Origin: Paenibacillus plantarum
GTDB lineage: Bacteria; Bacillota; Bacilli; Paenibacillales; NBRC-103111
Direction of reading: 5' to 3'
Assembly: GCF_013141695.1 (NCBI RefSeq)
Contig: NZ_WHNY01000057.1
Location: 62,001-126,000 of the forward strand
Length of the DNA: 64,000 nucleotides
The notes beneath the pieces are model-generated. The model was not told the DNA's origin. It did no database searches and saw nothing but the letters and a program-made list of their open reading frames with translations. This document shows positions 18,303 through 27,370 of the stretch, one piece after another. The position numbers and the translations under genes were made by a program. Numbering within the stretch: position 1 is the stretch's first letter; the number at the start of each line of letters is the position of its first letter.

Positions 18303-19760
18303 TTAAATGTCGTCAAATGGATAGATGGGACGCTGTAATTGTTCATATTGAAAATGTGCTAAATTAGAACCGCAGCAGCCTGGCGTATCCACTGGAACAA
18401 TATATTGGCAAACATGGCCAAACGCGGTTTTCCAAGCAATAGCCGATTTGACCACAATGGCATGAAAATCCTCTGCTCTTAGTCCGACTGAGTTTATATG
18501 TCCTGGATCCCAGGGAGCCGTTCGTTTTTCCGTCAATACAATCGATAGCAGCCCAGCTTCAATAACCGCCGACTTCCCCATATCAGCCCATTGGCCTGTC
18601 ATGTAAGGCCCGATATGCGTATATCTGCCATCAAACAACGTGCGGACGATTCCCTTCACCCCTACAGGTTCACCATGCAGTTTATCGCTTTTGCCACCAA
18701 TCTCAGCTTCAAATACGGCGCCTACGCCAATTCGGTGAGCCTCCAAAGATGCTTCTATATCGCAAATGACGATAAGGCTCTTACGGGGAGGGTTAGTTAA
18801 ATGCTTGAGTAAATGGGTTGCATCTGCTGGAGATCCGCCGCCTACATTATCTGAGCCTTCTACCAAAATAACTGGACCAACTGATATCGACATCGCCTTT
18901 GCGACGGCTTCCTCGGCTGGATAAGCAGTGTATACGAATCGTGCCCTGCGATCCCATGCCATCTGCTTCAGTTCATCCGCATACCTCTGTGCGAGAGACA
19001 GATCATCATTCGTCGTCACGATAAAGGCTAAGCCTGCATCAGGTACATCGCTATAAGGAAAACCACCAATTACTGAGACATTAAGAACAGAGGGGTCGTC
19101 TTCAATCGCGAATGCCCTGTCCATCAGCTCCTTCATAGGCCCTTCCTCATCCGTCAACATAACCTGCGGCACGATGAGCATACCAGGCTTCGACAGGGCC
19201 ATCACTGGATGGATGTCGCATCGAACTGTACGAACCAATAGCTTCACTGCTTCAACGGCTCTTTCATAAGCATCGATATGAGGATAAGTATCAAATCCAA
19301 CAAGGATATTTGCATGCTGCACCATCTCTTGGCTTATATTCGCATGAAGATCCAATGTTGCGGCAATCGGCATTGTGACACCCACTTGATCCCGCACCCG
19401 ACGAAGGAATTCTCCCTCCATATCAGGAAGCCCTTCGGCCACCATAGCACCATGCAGCACAGCTATGATCCCATCGGCTGTATGATCAATCGAATCTATA
19501 ACTGCGTTCAACAAAGTCTCCGCATCTTCGCCTGAAATCATCCCGCTTGGTGTTGCTCCTGTATGTAAGCCGCAGGAGATCTCCACCTCTTCGTCCTGCA
19601 AGCCGTCGAGCACACCGCCCATAGAGGTCCTCGTATTTGAGTAACGTGACAGGTATGCCTCATTACCCTGTACCCATTCGGATCGAAATGCTTCTATGTC
19701 GGTTCGACCAGGTGCAAACGTATTTGTTTCATGAAATAATCCTACGACTGCAATTCTCAT
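18303..19760 (-). CDS. M81-family (MlrC-like) metallopeptidase/amidohydrolase
   Basis: About 485 residues beginning RIAVVGLFHETNTFAPG, the hallmark of the MlrC N-terminal domain, with LDLHANIS and HGAMVAEGLPDMEGEF supplying likely zinc ligands at about 120-160. MlrC cleaves linear microcystin peptides; most homologues have unknown substrates and occur beside RidA and amino-acid catabolic genes. Start ATG 19760 has AAAGGAAG upstream; an ATG at 19793 is less well placed. It shares a transcript with RidA upstream and the HemL-like enzyme downstream. Confidence 0.85.
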   Translation of the reverse strand: MRIAVVGLFHETNTFAPGRTDIEAFRSEWVQGNEAYLSRYSNTRTSMGGVLDGLQDEEVEISCGLHTGATPSGMISGEDAETLLNAVIDSIDHTADGIIAVLHGAMVAEGLPDMEGEFLRRVRDQVGVTMPIAATLDLHANISQEMVQHANILVGFDTYPHIDAYERAVEAVKLLVRTVRCDIHPVMALSKPGMLIVPQVMLTDEEGPMKELMDRAFAIEDDPSVLNVSVIGGFPYSDVPDAGLAFIVTTNDDLSLAQRYADELKQMAWDRRARFVYTAYPAEEAVAKAMSISVGPVILVEGSDNVGGGSPADATHLLKHLTNPPRKSLIVICDIEASLEAHRIGVGAVFEAEIGGKSDKLHGEPVGVKGIVRTLFDGRYTHIGPYMTGQWADMGKSAVIEAGLLSIVLTEKRTAPWDPGHINSVGLRAEDFHAIVVKSAIAWKTAFGHVCQYIVPVDTPGCCGSNLAHFQYEQLQRPIYPFDDI

Positions 19761-19814
19761 CTTTTTCTTCCTTTCGGGGTACAAGCAACACAATTGCTCA
19801 CTGCATCAGCAAAT

Positions 19815-20207
19815 CTAGGCTTGAACCCGTTTAGATGGGGCATAAGCAATAACATCGATCTCAACCAAATAAGCTCCCATATCGACGGGGGCTGTAGTAC
19901 GAGCAGGATACGGCTGCTTGAACACTTCCGAATACGCTTGATTATAACCAGGGAAGTCTTCCGTACGACTTACGAAGGCATTGGACTTGATCACATGATC
20001 TAAGGTTAATCCTTCTGCTTCCAGTATAATCTCAACATTAAGTAGGCATTGACGTGTCTGCTCTTCAATCGTTGTACCCGCAATCTCCCGGGTAACAGGA
20101 TCTACGCCTACCTGTCCGGAGACATATACGAAATCTCCCGCACGAACTGCGTGTGAGAATGGCAACGGAAACTGGGGAGCTTGTGGTACGTTTTTAGCTT
20201 TTGACAT
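19815..20207 (-). CDS. RidA-family protein (enamine/imine deaminase)
   Basis: 130 residues of typical Rid length, with GDFVYVSGQVGVDP at about 25-38, the substrate arginine in PYPARTTAP and a late VEIDVIA segment. RidA trimers hydrolyse reactive enamine/imine intermediates made by PLP enzymes, which fits a transcript shared with a PLP aminotransferase. Start ATG 20207 follows GAGAGGAA. It is first in a three-gene operon, about 65 bases downstream of a perfect palindrome. Confidence 0.9.
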   Translation of the reverse strand: MSKAKNVPQAPQFPLPFSHAVRAGDFVYVSGQVGVDPVTREIAGTTIEEQTRQCLLNVEIILEAEGLTLDHVIKSNAFVSRTEDFPGYNQAYSEVFKQPYPARTTAPVDMGAYLVEIDVIAYAPSKRVQA

Positions 20208-20273
20208 GATGCATGTTCCTCTCTTTGGTTAAGTTTATTATTAGATCATATGGTTTTGTCCTATGTATTCTAA

Positions 20274-20295
20274 AAATGAAACCTAGGTTTCATTT
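20274..20295. promoter_or_regulatory. Perfect 22-bp palindrome, probable operator of the RidA operon
   Basis: Both 11-base arms are fully self-complementary around the core GAAACCTAGGTTTC. It lies 67 bases upstream of the RidA start. No U-tract follows, so it is not a terminator. A dimeric repressor is likely, but none is adjacent: the AraC and YesN proteins usually bind direct repeats. Confidence 0.65.
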
Positions 20296-20375
20296 ATATA
20301 CTTTATGTTACAGCAATATTCCCTAATTTGTAAATACCGATTTTATCCTACACTTAGTTAGGCGAACGGCAACAA

Positions 20376-20400
20376 AACCCAATCCGATTTGGAGTGGGTT
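20376..20400 (-). terminator. Terminator after the YesM-like kinase gene
   Basis: AACCCA/TGGGTT stem with an inner TCC/GGA pairing, followed on the minus strand by UUUUG, about 20 bases past the kinase stop. Confidence 0.6.
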
Positions 20401-20419
20401 GGCGATTCACCTAAAGTAA

Positions 20420-22195
20420 TCAATTTGGATCAGGAAGTTCAGTTTGAATGACAGGTAATTGGATTCGAATCACCGTTCCCCATCCGTACTTACTATCAAT
20501 TTCGAATGTAAATAAATCCGAATGTGTTAATTGCAGCCTTTTATACGTGTTATAAATCCCGATATGACCACCTGATTCCTCGCGAAGCAGCCCCATGCGT
20601 ACTTGCACTAGACGATCTTTTTTCATCCCCATGCCCGTGTCTATAATGACAATGTGCAGCAGCTCCCCGATCAGCCTCATCCTTACTTTAATGTAACCAA
20701 ATCGGTTACTTTCTTTAATTCCATGGTAGATGGCATTCTCAATTAAGGGTTGAAAGAGCATTTTCATAACATTTATTTCCAACAAGCTTTCTTCATAGTC
20801 CCATGTAAATTGAAATTTATCCTTGTATCGTGCATTCAGAATTTGAATGTAATGATTGGTATGAAATATTTCCTCTTTCAGCGAGACGGTTTTGTCCGCA
20901 TCACTGATGGAATACTGGACAACCTCAGATAAATGATCGATCATCCCGCTCACCGCGTTATGCCCTCCGGTAAGGTCCATCGATTTCCAGAAAATAGTCC
21001 TCAACGTATTCGCCAAGAAGTGCGGATTAATATTCGACTGAAGCGCCATCATTTCCATCGCCTTCAGCTTATACTTCTTTTCCGACAACTGAACTTGCAA
21101 ATAGCGTTGCTCGACAAATCTTTTCACAGTGCGCTGCATGATATAGCTGTATTCATCGGTTACACGTTCTGGCAACGCAGGTATCGGCAACCCCCTTTCG
21201 CCGTTTTCAATCGTACGAATAATCGTTATAATGCTCCGGTAGTTGCGTTTGGACAAATAATAGACAAGCATGACGCCAAGTATGAACGAAATCAGTAATA
21301 ATCCAGCGGTCAAATACCCGAGTTTTATTGGCAATTGATAGAAGTAACGCTGAGGTGTTGCTGAGACATACGTAATTCCATAAATTTCAGACCGAATACT
21401 TGTAACGATATAAGCCTTATCTGCAGCAGAAATAGTAAAGGCGGACGAACCCTCGCTGCTTTCTTTAATTGCGATCGCGTCTTCTTCGATTTGTTCGGCA
21501 GTGGAACTGGCAACCTTACGACCGTCCTGCTGAAGCAGAAACAGCGATTGATGCGGGAAATAAAGCTGCTCATTGAGCATCCTCGCTATAGCATCTTTTT
21601 TCAAGTTCATAATGATATAGCCTTCTGGTTTGCTTGATCCAGGTGAACTAAATTTACGGAATACGGTAACTAATGACGTATCTTGGGTACCGAACCGACG
21701 AACGTCACGATTTTCAATAAATAAATTTGTTTCACTAGGTATTCGGGAAAGCACATGAAACCAAGATGTATCATAGTATTGATCCAGTGACGTTAGCCCT
21801 TCATTTGAAGCTAGAAACTTACCTCTTTCATTAAATAGATAAATATAGATAGAATGCACAGCAGGCTTAATGTTAGCAGGCGGATTTAACAAATTCATGA
21901 ATGTGGCATAGTTATCACTATCAGTCGGCTGGATGCTTGGTCCCCTCAGGATAAGCTTAAGGCTAGAGATCAAACGTGAATTTAAATTTAACGTAAAATA
22001 AATCGGATCACTCACCTGAAAGATGGATTCAATGGTGCTTTTCGTCTGCTCCAGCATCTTTCCATTGCTCGTGTTAATTTCCTTTTTAATGTAATTCTGT
22101 GTAATCAAGATGGCAAAACTGCCTAATAAGAGCAGTGGAATTAGCAAGGGCAACATTAGTCTAACCAAGTATCGAATAAAAAAAGTTTGCCTCAT
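20420..22195 (-). CDS. YesM-family sensor histidine kinase
   Basis: 591 residues. Helix at about 12-32, extracellular Cache-like sensor to about 285, second helix at about 288-310, then a HAMP-like stretch, the phospho-acceptor box LQSNINPHFLANTLRTI at about 385-400, and an HATPase domain with NAIYHGI (N box) and DTGMGM/GGHIGIYNTYKRL (G boxes). Such kinases phosphorylate YesN-type regulators encoded beside them. The ATG overlaps the regulator stop by four bases, so the pair is co-translated. Confidence 0.9.
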   Translation of the reverse strand: MRQTFFIRYLVRLMLPLLIPLLLLGSFAILITQNYIKKEINTSNGKMLEQTKSTIESIFQVSDPIYFTLNLNSRLISSLKLILRGPSIQPTDSDNYATFMNLLNPPANIKPAVHSIYIYLFNERGKFLASNEGLTSLDQYYDTSWFHVLSRIPSETNLFIENRDVRRFGTQDTSLVTVFRKFSSPGSSKPEGYIIMNLKKDAIARMLNEQLYFPHQSLFLLQQDGRKVASSTAEQIEEDAIAIKESSEGSSAFTISAADKAYIVTSIRSEIYGITYVSATPQRYFYQLPIKLGYLTAGLLLISFILGVMLVYYLSKRNYRSIITIIRTIENGERGLPIPALPERVTDEYSYIMQRTVKRFVEQRYLQVQLSEKKYKLKAMEMMALQSNINPHFLANTLRTIFWKSMDLTGGHNAVSGMIDHLSEVVQYSISDADKTVSLKEEIFHTNHYIQILNARYKDKFQFTWDYEESLLEINVMKMLFQPLIENAIYHGIKESNRFGYIKVRMRLIGELLHIVIIDTGMGMKKDRLVQVRMGLLREESGGHIGIYNTYKRLQLTHSDLFTFEIDSKYGWGTVIRIQLPVIQTELPDPN

Positions 22196-22953
22196 TCGAA
22201 CGAATTCTCCAGACGTTCATTGTCTGAGGACTTCTGATTCCGAAAATCACGCGGTGTCATGCCAAAGTAATTTTTGAAAGCTCTTGTAAAATTAAACGAG
22301 TTGCTGTACCCAATTTTGTCGCTAATTTCATACGTTTTATATTGGATATCACCTAAGAATTGAGCAGCGTTCTCCATCCTGATCTGCATTAAATACTCGG
22401 AGAAGAGCATGCCTGCATTTTTCTTGAAAAACTTACTTAAATAGTCTGGATTCATATGTACCAGCCTTGCGAGATCTTCGAGGGTAGCATCCCGATAATT
22501 CACTTCTACATATTCCTTAATTGTGCCAATAATCTTCTTAGAAAAGTCCTGCCCTTGCTTAGTGCTAGAGAGTAATTGTTGATCTAATTCTTCTTTAATA
22601 TTGGTAAAAGCTTGAATGAGTTCCTGATAGTTGGTTGACTTCAAAATATACCTGCGCACGCCGTTTTCTAATGCTTTCTGTGCATATAGAAAATCTTTGT
22701 AAGCACTGAAGAAAATAATATTCACTTTGGAGTTAAGACTGCTTAATTCTGATGCCAAATCGATGCCAGACATAATCGGCATTTTGATATCACATAGTAT
22801 CACATCAACTTCATGCCGCTTAATGAATTCTAACGCTTCTTTCCCATTCTCGACGCTGCCTACGACATGAAAGCCGACAACATCCCAAGGAAAGTATTTG
22901 CACAATCCATTCCGAATTTCATAATCATCATCCGCAATAAGCAGGTTATACAT
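22192..22953 (-). CDS. YesN-type response regulator with AraC output domain
   Basis: About 253 residues. A receiver domain (LLIADDDYEIR, acceptor aspartate in CDIKMP, then KSTNYQELI) is followed by an AraC double helix-turn-helix (ATLEDLARLVHMNPDYLSKFF, then SDKIGYSNSFNFTRAFK). I start at ATG 22953 with GGTGAT upstream; ATG 22965 is also in frame. It is divergent from the GH105-like gene at 23285 and probably activates it, and perhaps the sugar importer beyond. Confidence 0.9.
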   Translation of the reverse strand: MYNLLIADDDYEIRNGLCKYFPWDVVGFHVVGSVENGKEALEFIKRHEVDVILCDIKMPIMSGIDLASELSSLNSKVNIIFFSAYKDFLYAQKALENGVRRYILKSTNYQELIQAFTNIKEELDQQLLSSTKQGQDFSKKIIGTIKEYVEVNYRDATLEDLARLVHMNPDYLSKFFKKNAGMLFSEYLMQIRMENAAQFLGDIQYKTYEISDKIGYSNSFNFTRAFKNYFGMTPRDFRNQKSSDNERLENSFE

Positions 22954-23284
22954 CCTGATCACCATCCATTATTTTCTTACTGACGCCAATAATGTAATCG
23001 CTTCCAAATTTGATAAATAGGCTAGTCAATCGTGGTGTTCAAGCTCTTCCGCACGAATCTAGTACACAAACTATACAGTAATTTTTTAATATTCGTCAAG
23101 GTCGTAAGCATGCTTTCCTATCTTCATTTGACGCATTTATATCATTAATCGACAACTCATTAAATTCCCTATTTTTAAGATAGTTTATCTCAATCTGCAT
23201 TCGTTACATCTCGAATATGCCACTGATACGATGATTACATAACGTCCAGTTTCTATCCGATTACGTTAGGAAGGGTTGATCTCC
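22954..23284. promoter_or_regulatory. Divergent promoter region between yesN-like and GH105-like genes
   Basis: About 330 bases, AT-rich, with no open frame of note and no strong hairpin. It must carry both promoters. A TTGACG at about 23129 could be a -35 box for the hydrolase, but no convincing -10 follows at the right distance. Confidence 0.45.
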
Positions 23285-25486
23285 ATGTCATCTTATTTCG
23301 CTCCAGAAGAGAGCATATTCTTTAAACTGGGTCACAAGCCTGAGCAAACTATTGCTACAATTGCCAATAGGTATATAGGCTCTAATCCAAGCAATGGTTT
23401 TACTTTCAGAAGTTTTCATCAAGAAAGTTTCAAGCAGGAAGAGGATGGGCGATATGACATTAATCTTCAAGCCAAATTTCCGGAATCTCCCCTTGGAAGT
23501 TATGGATACGCATTTGCCGGCATTTATTGTGAGGCCGATTGTGAAATCGAATTATCCTTAAGCTGCTATGGTCCTGTTCGCATCTATCTACACAACAGCC
23601 TACTCTATAAATCCACAATGGATGATGATGTCAATATTCGGAGACGGAAAACAATTCAAGCTTCATTGCGAAAAGGCTGGAACCCCTTTTTTATAAAGCT
23701 GCTTAAAACCGCTTCTGGTTTCGGCTGTCAATTTGGCTCTGCGAATGGAAAGTGGTTTCCATTGCATTTTTTGGCCCCATTTACTGGGCGCAGCGGCATG
23801 GGTGGTTGGATATACAGCACACCTGTCTCCATTGACGTATTCGCTGAGGAGGGCTCTCTCCCTAGCTTCGACACCGATGAAGCAACCATTCAGACTCTTG
23901 AACAGCTAAGCTGGCTACCTGTTGTTCCTTCGACAACATTAACTGAGCACGGGGTTCATGAGCTGAACACGCTATTCCAAGGTGAATCTGGTAATGTTGC
24001 ATACGCATGGAGCTCCTTTCAAGTTAGCAACCTCGGTGAAACTCTCCATAACTTCCATGTTGCGTCAGCAAGTAAGCTGCGAGTTTGGGTAGATAACACA
24101 CTTGCAGCAGAGATTGACTCCAGCTCCACGTCGTTCCAGCTATCACTGCCTAACGGCAGGCACGACCTTCTTGTTGAATGCATGCGTGACTTGAACTCAT
24201 GGCGCTTCGATGTAGAAATTTCCCATGCAGGAAAGGTTGTGCCCTTCCTTATTCCTGCACATGTGCATGGCACAGCTACACGCTGGTTATATCTCGGCCC
24301 TTTCAGTGAACGTTTGCCAACACCTGAGCGTATCCGTACGCTTCATCAGCTTTTCACAACCCCTGCTGGAGCCTTATCCAGCCATGCTTCTTCACAATAT
24401 TGGCGAACGGGCGATAAAGACATCTTTGTGCGTCCCTATTTGGAAAATGAACTGCATGCCAAATGGAACTACCCGCTGGGTGTAACACTCTATGGGCTTT
24501 TACAAGCAGGCAGAGCGCTAAACAGATACGATATCGTCTCTTATGTAGTTGATCATATTCAAACCTGTACGGATCTCTATACCTATTCACTGTGGGATAA
24601 AGAACGCTATGGCAGCCCAGCCATTAATCATCAACTTGTTGAACTCAATATGTTGGATGATTGCGGTTCATTTGGCTCCGCCATGCTGGAGGTGAATCGC
24701 GAAGCAGATCACGCTACCATGCGAGACATTGCGCATATCGTGGCAGCTTATATCCAACATGGACAAGAGCGTAAATCTGACGGCGCCTTCTATCGGCAAC
24801 GTACCGGTGAATATCAAGAGAACACCCTCTGGGCCGACGATTTATATATGAGCACTCCGTTTCTATGCAGATATTATCAGTTGACGGGTGATCTCACGTA
24901 CATTAGCGATGCTGCCAAACAATTTCTTTTATTTAAAAAATACTTGTTCATCCCTGAGCATAATATCATGGCTCATGTGTATGATTTCAAGTACGAGACA
25001 TCGACTTATATTCCTTGGGGAAGAGGCAATGGATGGGTGCTCTTCTCCTTGTCCGAGCTGCTTGCAGTCTTGCCTGAGTCTCATGAGCTGCGAGATGAGC
25101 TCATTGACTTCTTCCGAACTTTAGCTGCAGGTTATGCCAAATTACAAGGCACGAACGGATTATGGCATCAAGTGCTGACGGATCGCACTTCTTATGAAGA
25201 GACATCCTGCACAGCCATGTTCACCTATGCCTTCTGCCGAGGCATCCGCTACGGTTGGTTAGATCAACCTGCTCCCTATAAGGAAGCTGTGCAGCGTGCT
25301 TGGGAAGGTTTAACGAAGCTTGCAATTGATCAATCAGGCAACGTGTATGGCGTTTGCCGAGGCTCAGGTTATTCATTTACGCCACTCTACTACAAAGATG
25401 AATTGAATTGGATCCTGAATGACACACATGGTATTGGCATTATACTTCTATGTGGGATTGAATACATGAAGTTACAAGGTAACTAA
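23285..25486 (+). CDS. GH105-like unsaturated-glycuronyl hydrolase with N-terminal beta-sandwich
   Basis: About 733 residues from ATG 23285, preceded by AGGAAGGG (a TTG nine bases earlier is in frame). The first 340 residues look like beta-sandwich domains of unknown role. The remainder has the (alpha/alpha)6 features of YteR/YesR-type hydrolases: WADDLYMSTPFL with the catalytic-type aspartate, YETSTYIPWGRGNGW, and a final HGIGIILLCGIE. GH105 enzymes release unsaturated galacturonic or glucuronic acid from lyase-made oligosaccharides. No signal peptide is seen, so it is cytosolic and acts on imported sugars. The N-terminal fusion makes it about twice normal GH105 length. Confidence 0.78.
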   Translation: MSSYFAPEESIFFKLGHKPEQTIATIANRYIGSNPSNGFTFRSFHQESFKQEEDGRYDINLQAKFPESPLGSYGYAFAGIYCEADCEIELSLSCYGPVRIYLHNSLLYKSTMDDDVNIRRRKTIQASLRKGWNPFFIKLLKTASGFGCQFGSANGKWFPLHFLAPFTGRSGMGGWIYSTPVSIDVFAEEGSLPSFDTDEATIQTLEQLSWLPVVPSTTLTEHGVHELNTLFQGESGNVAYAWSSFQVSNLGETLHNFHVASASKLRVWVDNTLAAEIDSSSTSFQLSLPNGRHDLLVECMRDLNSWRFDVEISHAGKVVPFLIPAHVHGTATRWLYLGPFSERLPTPERIRTLHQLFTTPAGALSSHASSQYWRTGDKDIFVRPYLENELHAKWNYPLGVTLYGLLQAGRALNRYDIVSYVVDHIQTCTDLYTYSLWDKERYGSPAINHQLVELNMLDDCGSFGSAMLEVNREADHATMRDIAHIVAAYIQHGQERKSDGAFYRQRTGEYQENTLWADDLYMSTPFLCRYYQLTGDLTYISDAAKQFLLFKKYLFIPEHNIMAHVYDFKYETSTYIPWGRGNGWVLFSLSELLAVLPESHELRDELIDFFRTLAAGYAKLQGTNGLWHQVLTDRTSYEETSCTAMFTYAFCRGIRYGWLDQPAPYKEAVQRAWEGLTKLAIDQSGNVYGVCRGSGYSFTPLYYKDELNWILNDTHGIGIILLCGIEYMKLQGN

Positions 25487-25492
25487 TCGAAC

Positions 25493-25539
25493 AAGCTGTT
25501 GAATCCGCAATGCTGTTGCGTGAGTTCAGCAGCTTTTTT
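25493..25539 (+). terminator. Terminator of the GH105-like gene
   Basis: Eleven-pair AAGCTGTTGAA/TTCAGCAGCTT stem (one G-U) enclosing a CGCAA/TTGCG hairpin, followed by six Ts. A classic intrinsic terminator seven bases past the stop. Confidence 0.85.
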
Positions 25540-25556
25540 AATGGACCTAAGCTAAA

Positions 25557-25601
25557 AGATCAGCTGCTTCAAGTAAGCTTTCTACTCGAAGCAGCTGATC
25601 T
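25557..25601 (-). terminator. Perfect 14-bp hairpin terminator of the convergent ABC operon
   Basis: Arms 25557-25570 and 25588-25601 pair without mismatch; on the minus strand UUUU follows. It faces the plus-strand terminator about 18 bases away, insulating the converging transcripts. Confidence 0.8.
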
Positions 25602-25611
25602 AGGTGCTGGA

Positions 25612-26457
25612 TTACCCTTTTAATCCAGTTGTTGCAATACCTTCAACGAAGTATTTTTGAGAAAAGAAGAAAATGATAACGCATGGAATAATGGCAACCA
25701 TTGACATCGCCATGACTTCGTTCCATTTCGCTGCCGAACTCACGTCCAGGGACATGCGAAGCCCAAGAGCAAGTGTAAACTTTTTGACACTATTGATGTA
25801 GATCAATGAATTGAAAAAATCATTCCATGTCCAGATAAACTGAAAGATTGCTGATGAGAAAATAGCGGGTTTACACAAAGGCATCAATATTTTCGTTAAG
25901 ATCCCAAAGGAATTGCAGCCATCAATTGTTGCTGACTCATCCAACTCTCGTGGCAATCCGCGAAAGAATTGCACCATCATAAAAATGAAGAATGGATAAC
26001 AAGCGAACAAGGCCGGCATTGTGAATGGCAAATAGCTATTCAACCATCCGAACTCTTTGAACAGTATGAATCTAGGAATGATGATTACCGCGTTGGGCAG
26101 CATCAGCGTCGAAATCATAATGGCGAAGAACACATTCTTCAGAGCAAATTGAAATCTGGCAAAGCCATATGCCACTATCGTACTGGAGATTACAGTGAAA
26201 GCAACGACGGGCACAACCATCTTGATTGTGTTAAGCAAAAACACACCAAACGTAAATTGGCCGCTTCCTTTCCAGCCATTGGTATACGAGTTCCATACAA
26301 ATTGCTTAGGCAGCAGTTGCAGCGACCCGAAAATCTCATTATTCGGCTTAAAGGAAGCGAAGAAAAGCCAAATGAGTGGATATACCATGATTAGCGCCGA
26401 TATCGTTAAGAACGCAATGGTAAACCCCATTCGAAGCTGAGCTCGGTGAAGCCTCAT
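25612..26457 (-). CDS. Sugar ABC transporter permease (MalG/UgpE type)
   Basis: 281 residues with six membrane helices and the loop DESATIDGCNSFGILTKILMP. MalG-like permease subunit of a CUT1 sugar importer. Start ATG 26457 overlaps the upstream permease by four bases. Neighbours are its partner permease, a binding protein, and two polysaccharide-acting hydrolases, so the substrate is probably an oligosaccharide they produce. Confidence 0.9.
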   Translation of the reverse strand: MRLHRAQLRMGFTIAFLTISALIMVYPLIWLFFASFKPNNEIFGSLQLLPKQFVWNSYTNGWKGSGQFTFGVFLLNTIKMVVPVVAFTVISSTIVAYGFARFQFALKNVFFAIMISTLMLPNAVIIIPRFILFKEFGWLNSYLPFTMPALFACYPFFIFMMVQFFRGLPRELDESATIDGCNSFGILTKILMPLCKPAIFSSAIFQFIWTWNDFFNSLIYINSVKKFTLALGLRMSLDVSSAAKWNEVMAMSMVAIIPCVIIFFFSQKYFVEGIATTGLKG

Positions 26458-27356
26458 TTGGATCCACCTCCATCTTCATAGTAGGTCCAATACTTCGACG
26501 TTTTAAAGATGATTACCGTTACTACAAGAATGAGCAGGAACAGAACCCACGACAAGGCGGAAGCATAACCCATTTTATAAAATTTGAATCCTTCATCATA
26601 GAGCTTAAGCGCGAATAAATACGTTGAATTCATCGGCCCACCGTTCGTTACGACGAATGCGCCTGTAAAATCCTGAAATGCATTCACCAATTGCATGATG
26701 ATATTGAAAAATACGATCGGCGTAATCAAGGGTAAAGTTATCGTGAAAAACATTCGAAATTTGGACGCACCATCTACGCGACCCGCTTCATACAGTTCTG
26801 CAGGCACTTGCTTCAATCCCGCAAGGAACAGGACCATGGAAGACCCGAACTGCCAAACGGATAGCAGACTTAGTGTAAACAAGGCAACATGAGGACTGCC
26901 CAGCCAATTAATGGCTGGAAGATGAAGCAGATCAAGGAAACGATTCACCATGCCCTCTTTCATAAATAGGAAGCGCCATAGAATCGACACCGCCACGCTG
27001 CCCCCCAAGATCGAAGGCAGATAAAAGAGAGTGCGGTACAGGTTTACCATTTTCATCTTCACATTTAACAATAAAGCAACCATCAGGGCGAATATGAGTT
27101 TCATCGGGACGGAAATAAACACATAAGCTAGCGTAGTCGATAGAGATTTATAAAAATTGTTATCTTGCGTGAACATCGTGACATAATTGTCTAATCCGAC
27201 AAACTTAGGGATATTCGTTATACTGTAATTCGTGAACGAATACATCAGTGAGGCCCCGAATGGATATAACTGAAAGACGAGAAACCCTACCAACCATGGC
27301 ATAATATACAATAGCCCAACGTTTCGCTTCGCTATTTTACTTAAACTGACATTCAT
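26454..27356 (-). CDS. Sugar ABC transporter permease (MalF/UgpA type)
   Basis: 300 residues, six helices, loop LYEAGRVDGASKFRMFFTITLPL contacting the ATPase. Start ATG 27356 follows AAGGTGA. Lies between binding protein and second permease. No ATPase is encoded nearby, so a shared one such as MsmX is likely used. Confidence 0.9.
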   Translation of the reverse strand: MNVSLSKIAKRNVGLLYIMPWLVGFLVFQLYPFGASLMYSFTNYSITNIPKFVGLDNYVTMFTQDNNFYKSLSTTLAYVFISVPMKLIFALMVALLLNVKMKMVNLYRTLFYLPSILGGSVAVSILWRFLFMKEGMVNRFLDLLHLPAINWLGSPHVALFTLSLLSVWQFGSSMVLFLAGLKQVPAELYEAGRVDGASKFRMFFTITLPLITPIVFFNIIMQLVNAFQDFTGAFVVTNGGPMNSTYLFALKLYDEGFKFYKMGYASALSWVLFLLILVVTVIIFKTSKYWTYYEDGGGSK

Positions 27357-27370
27357 TGCTTCACCTTACC

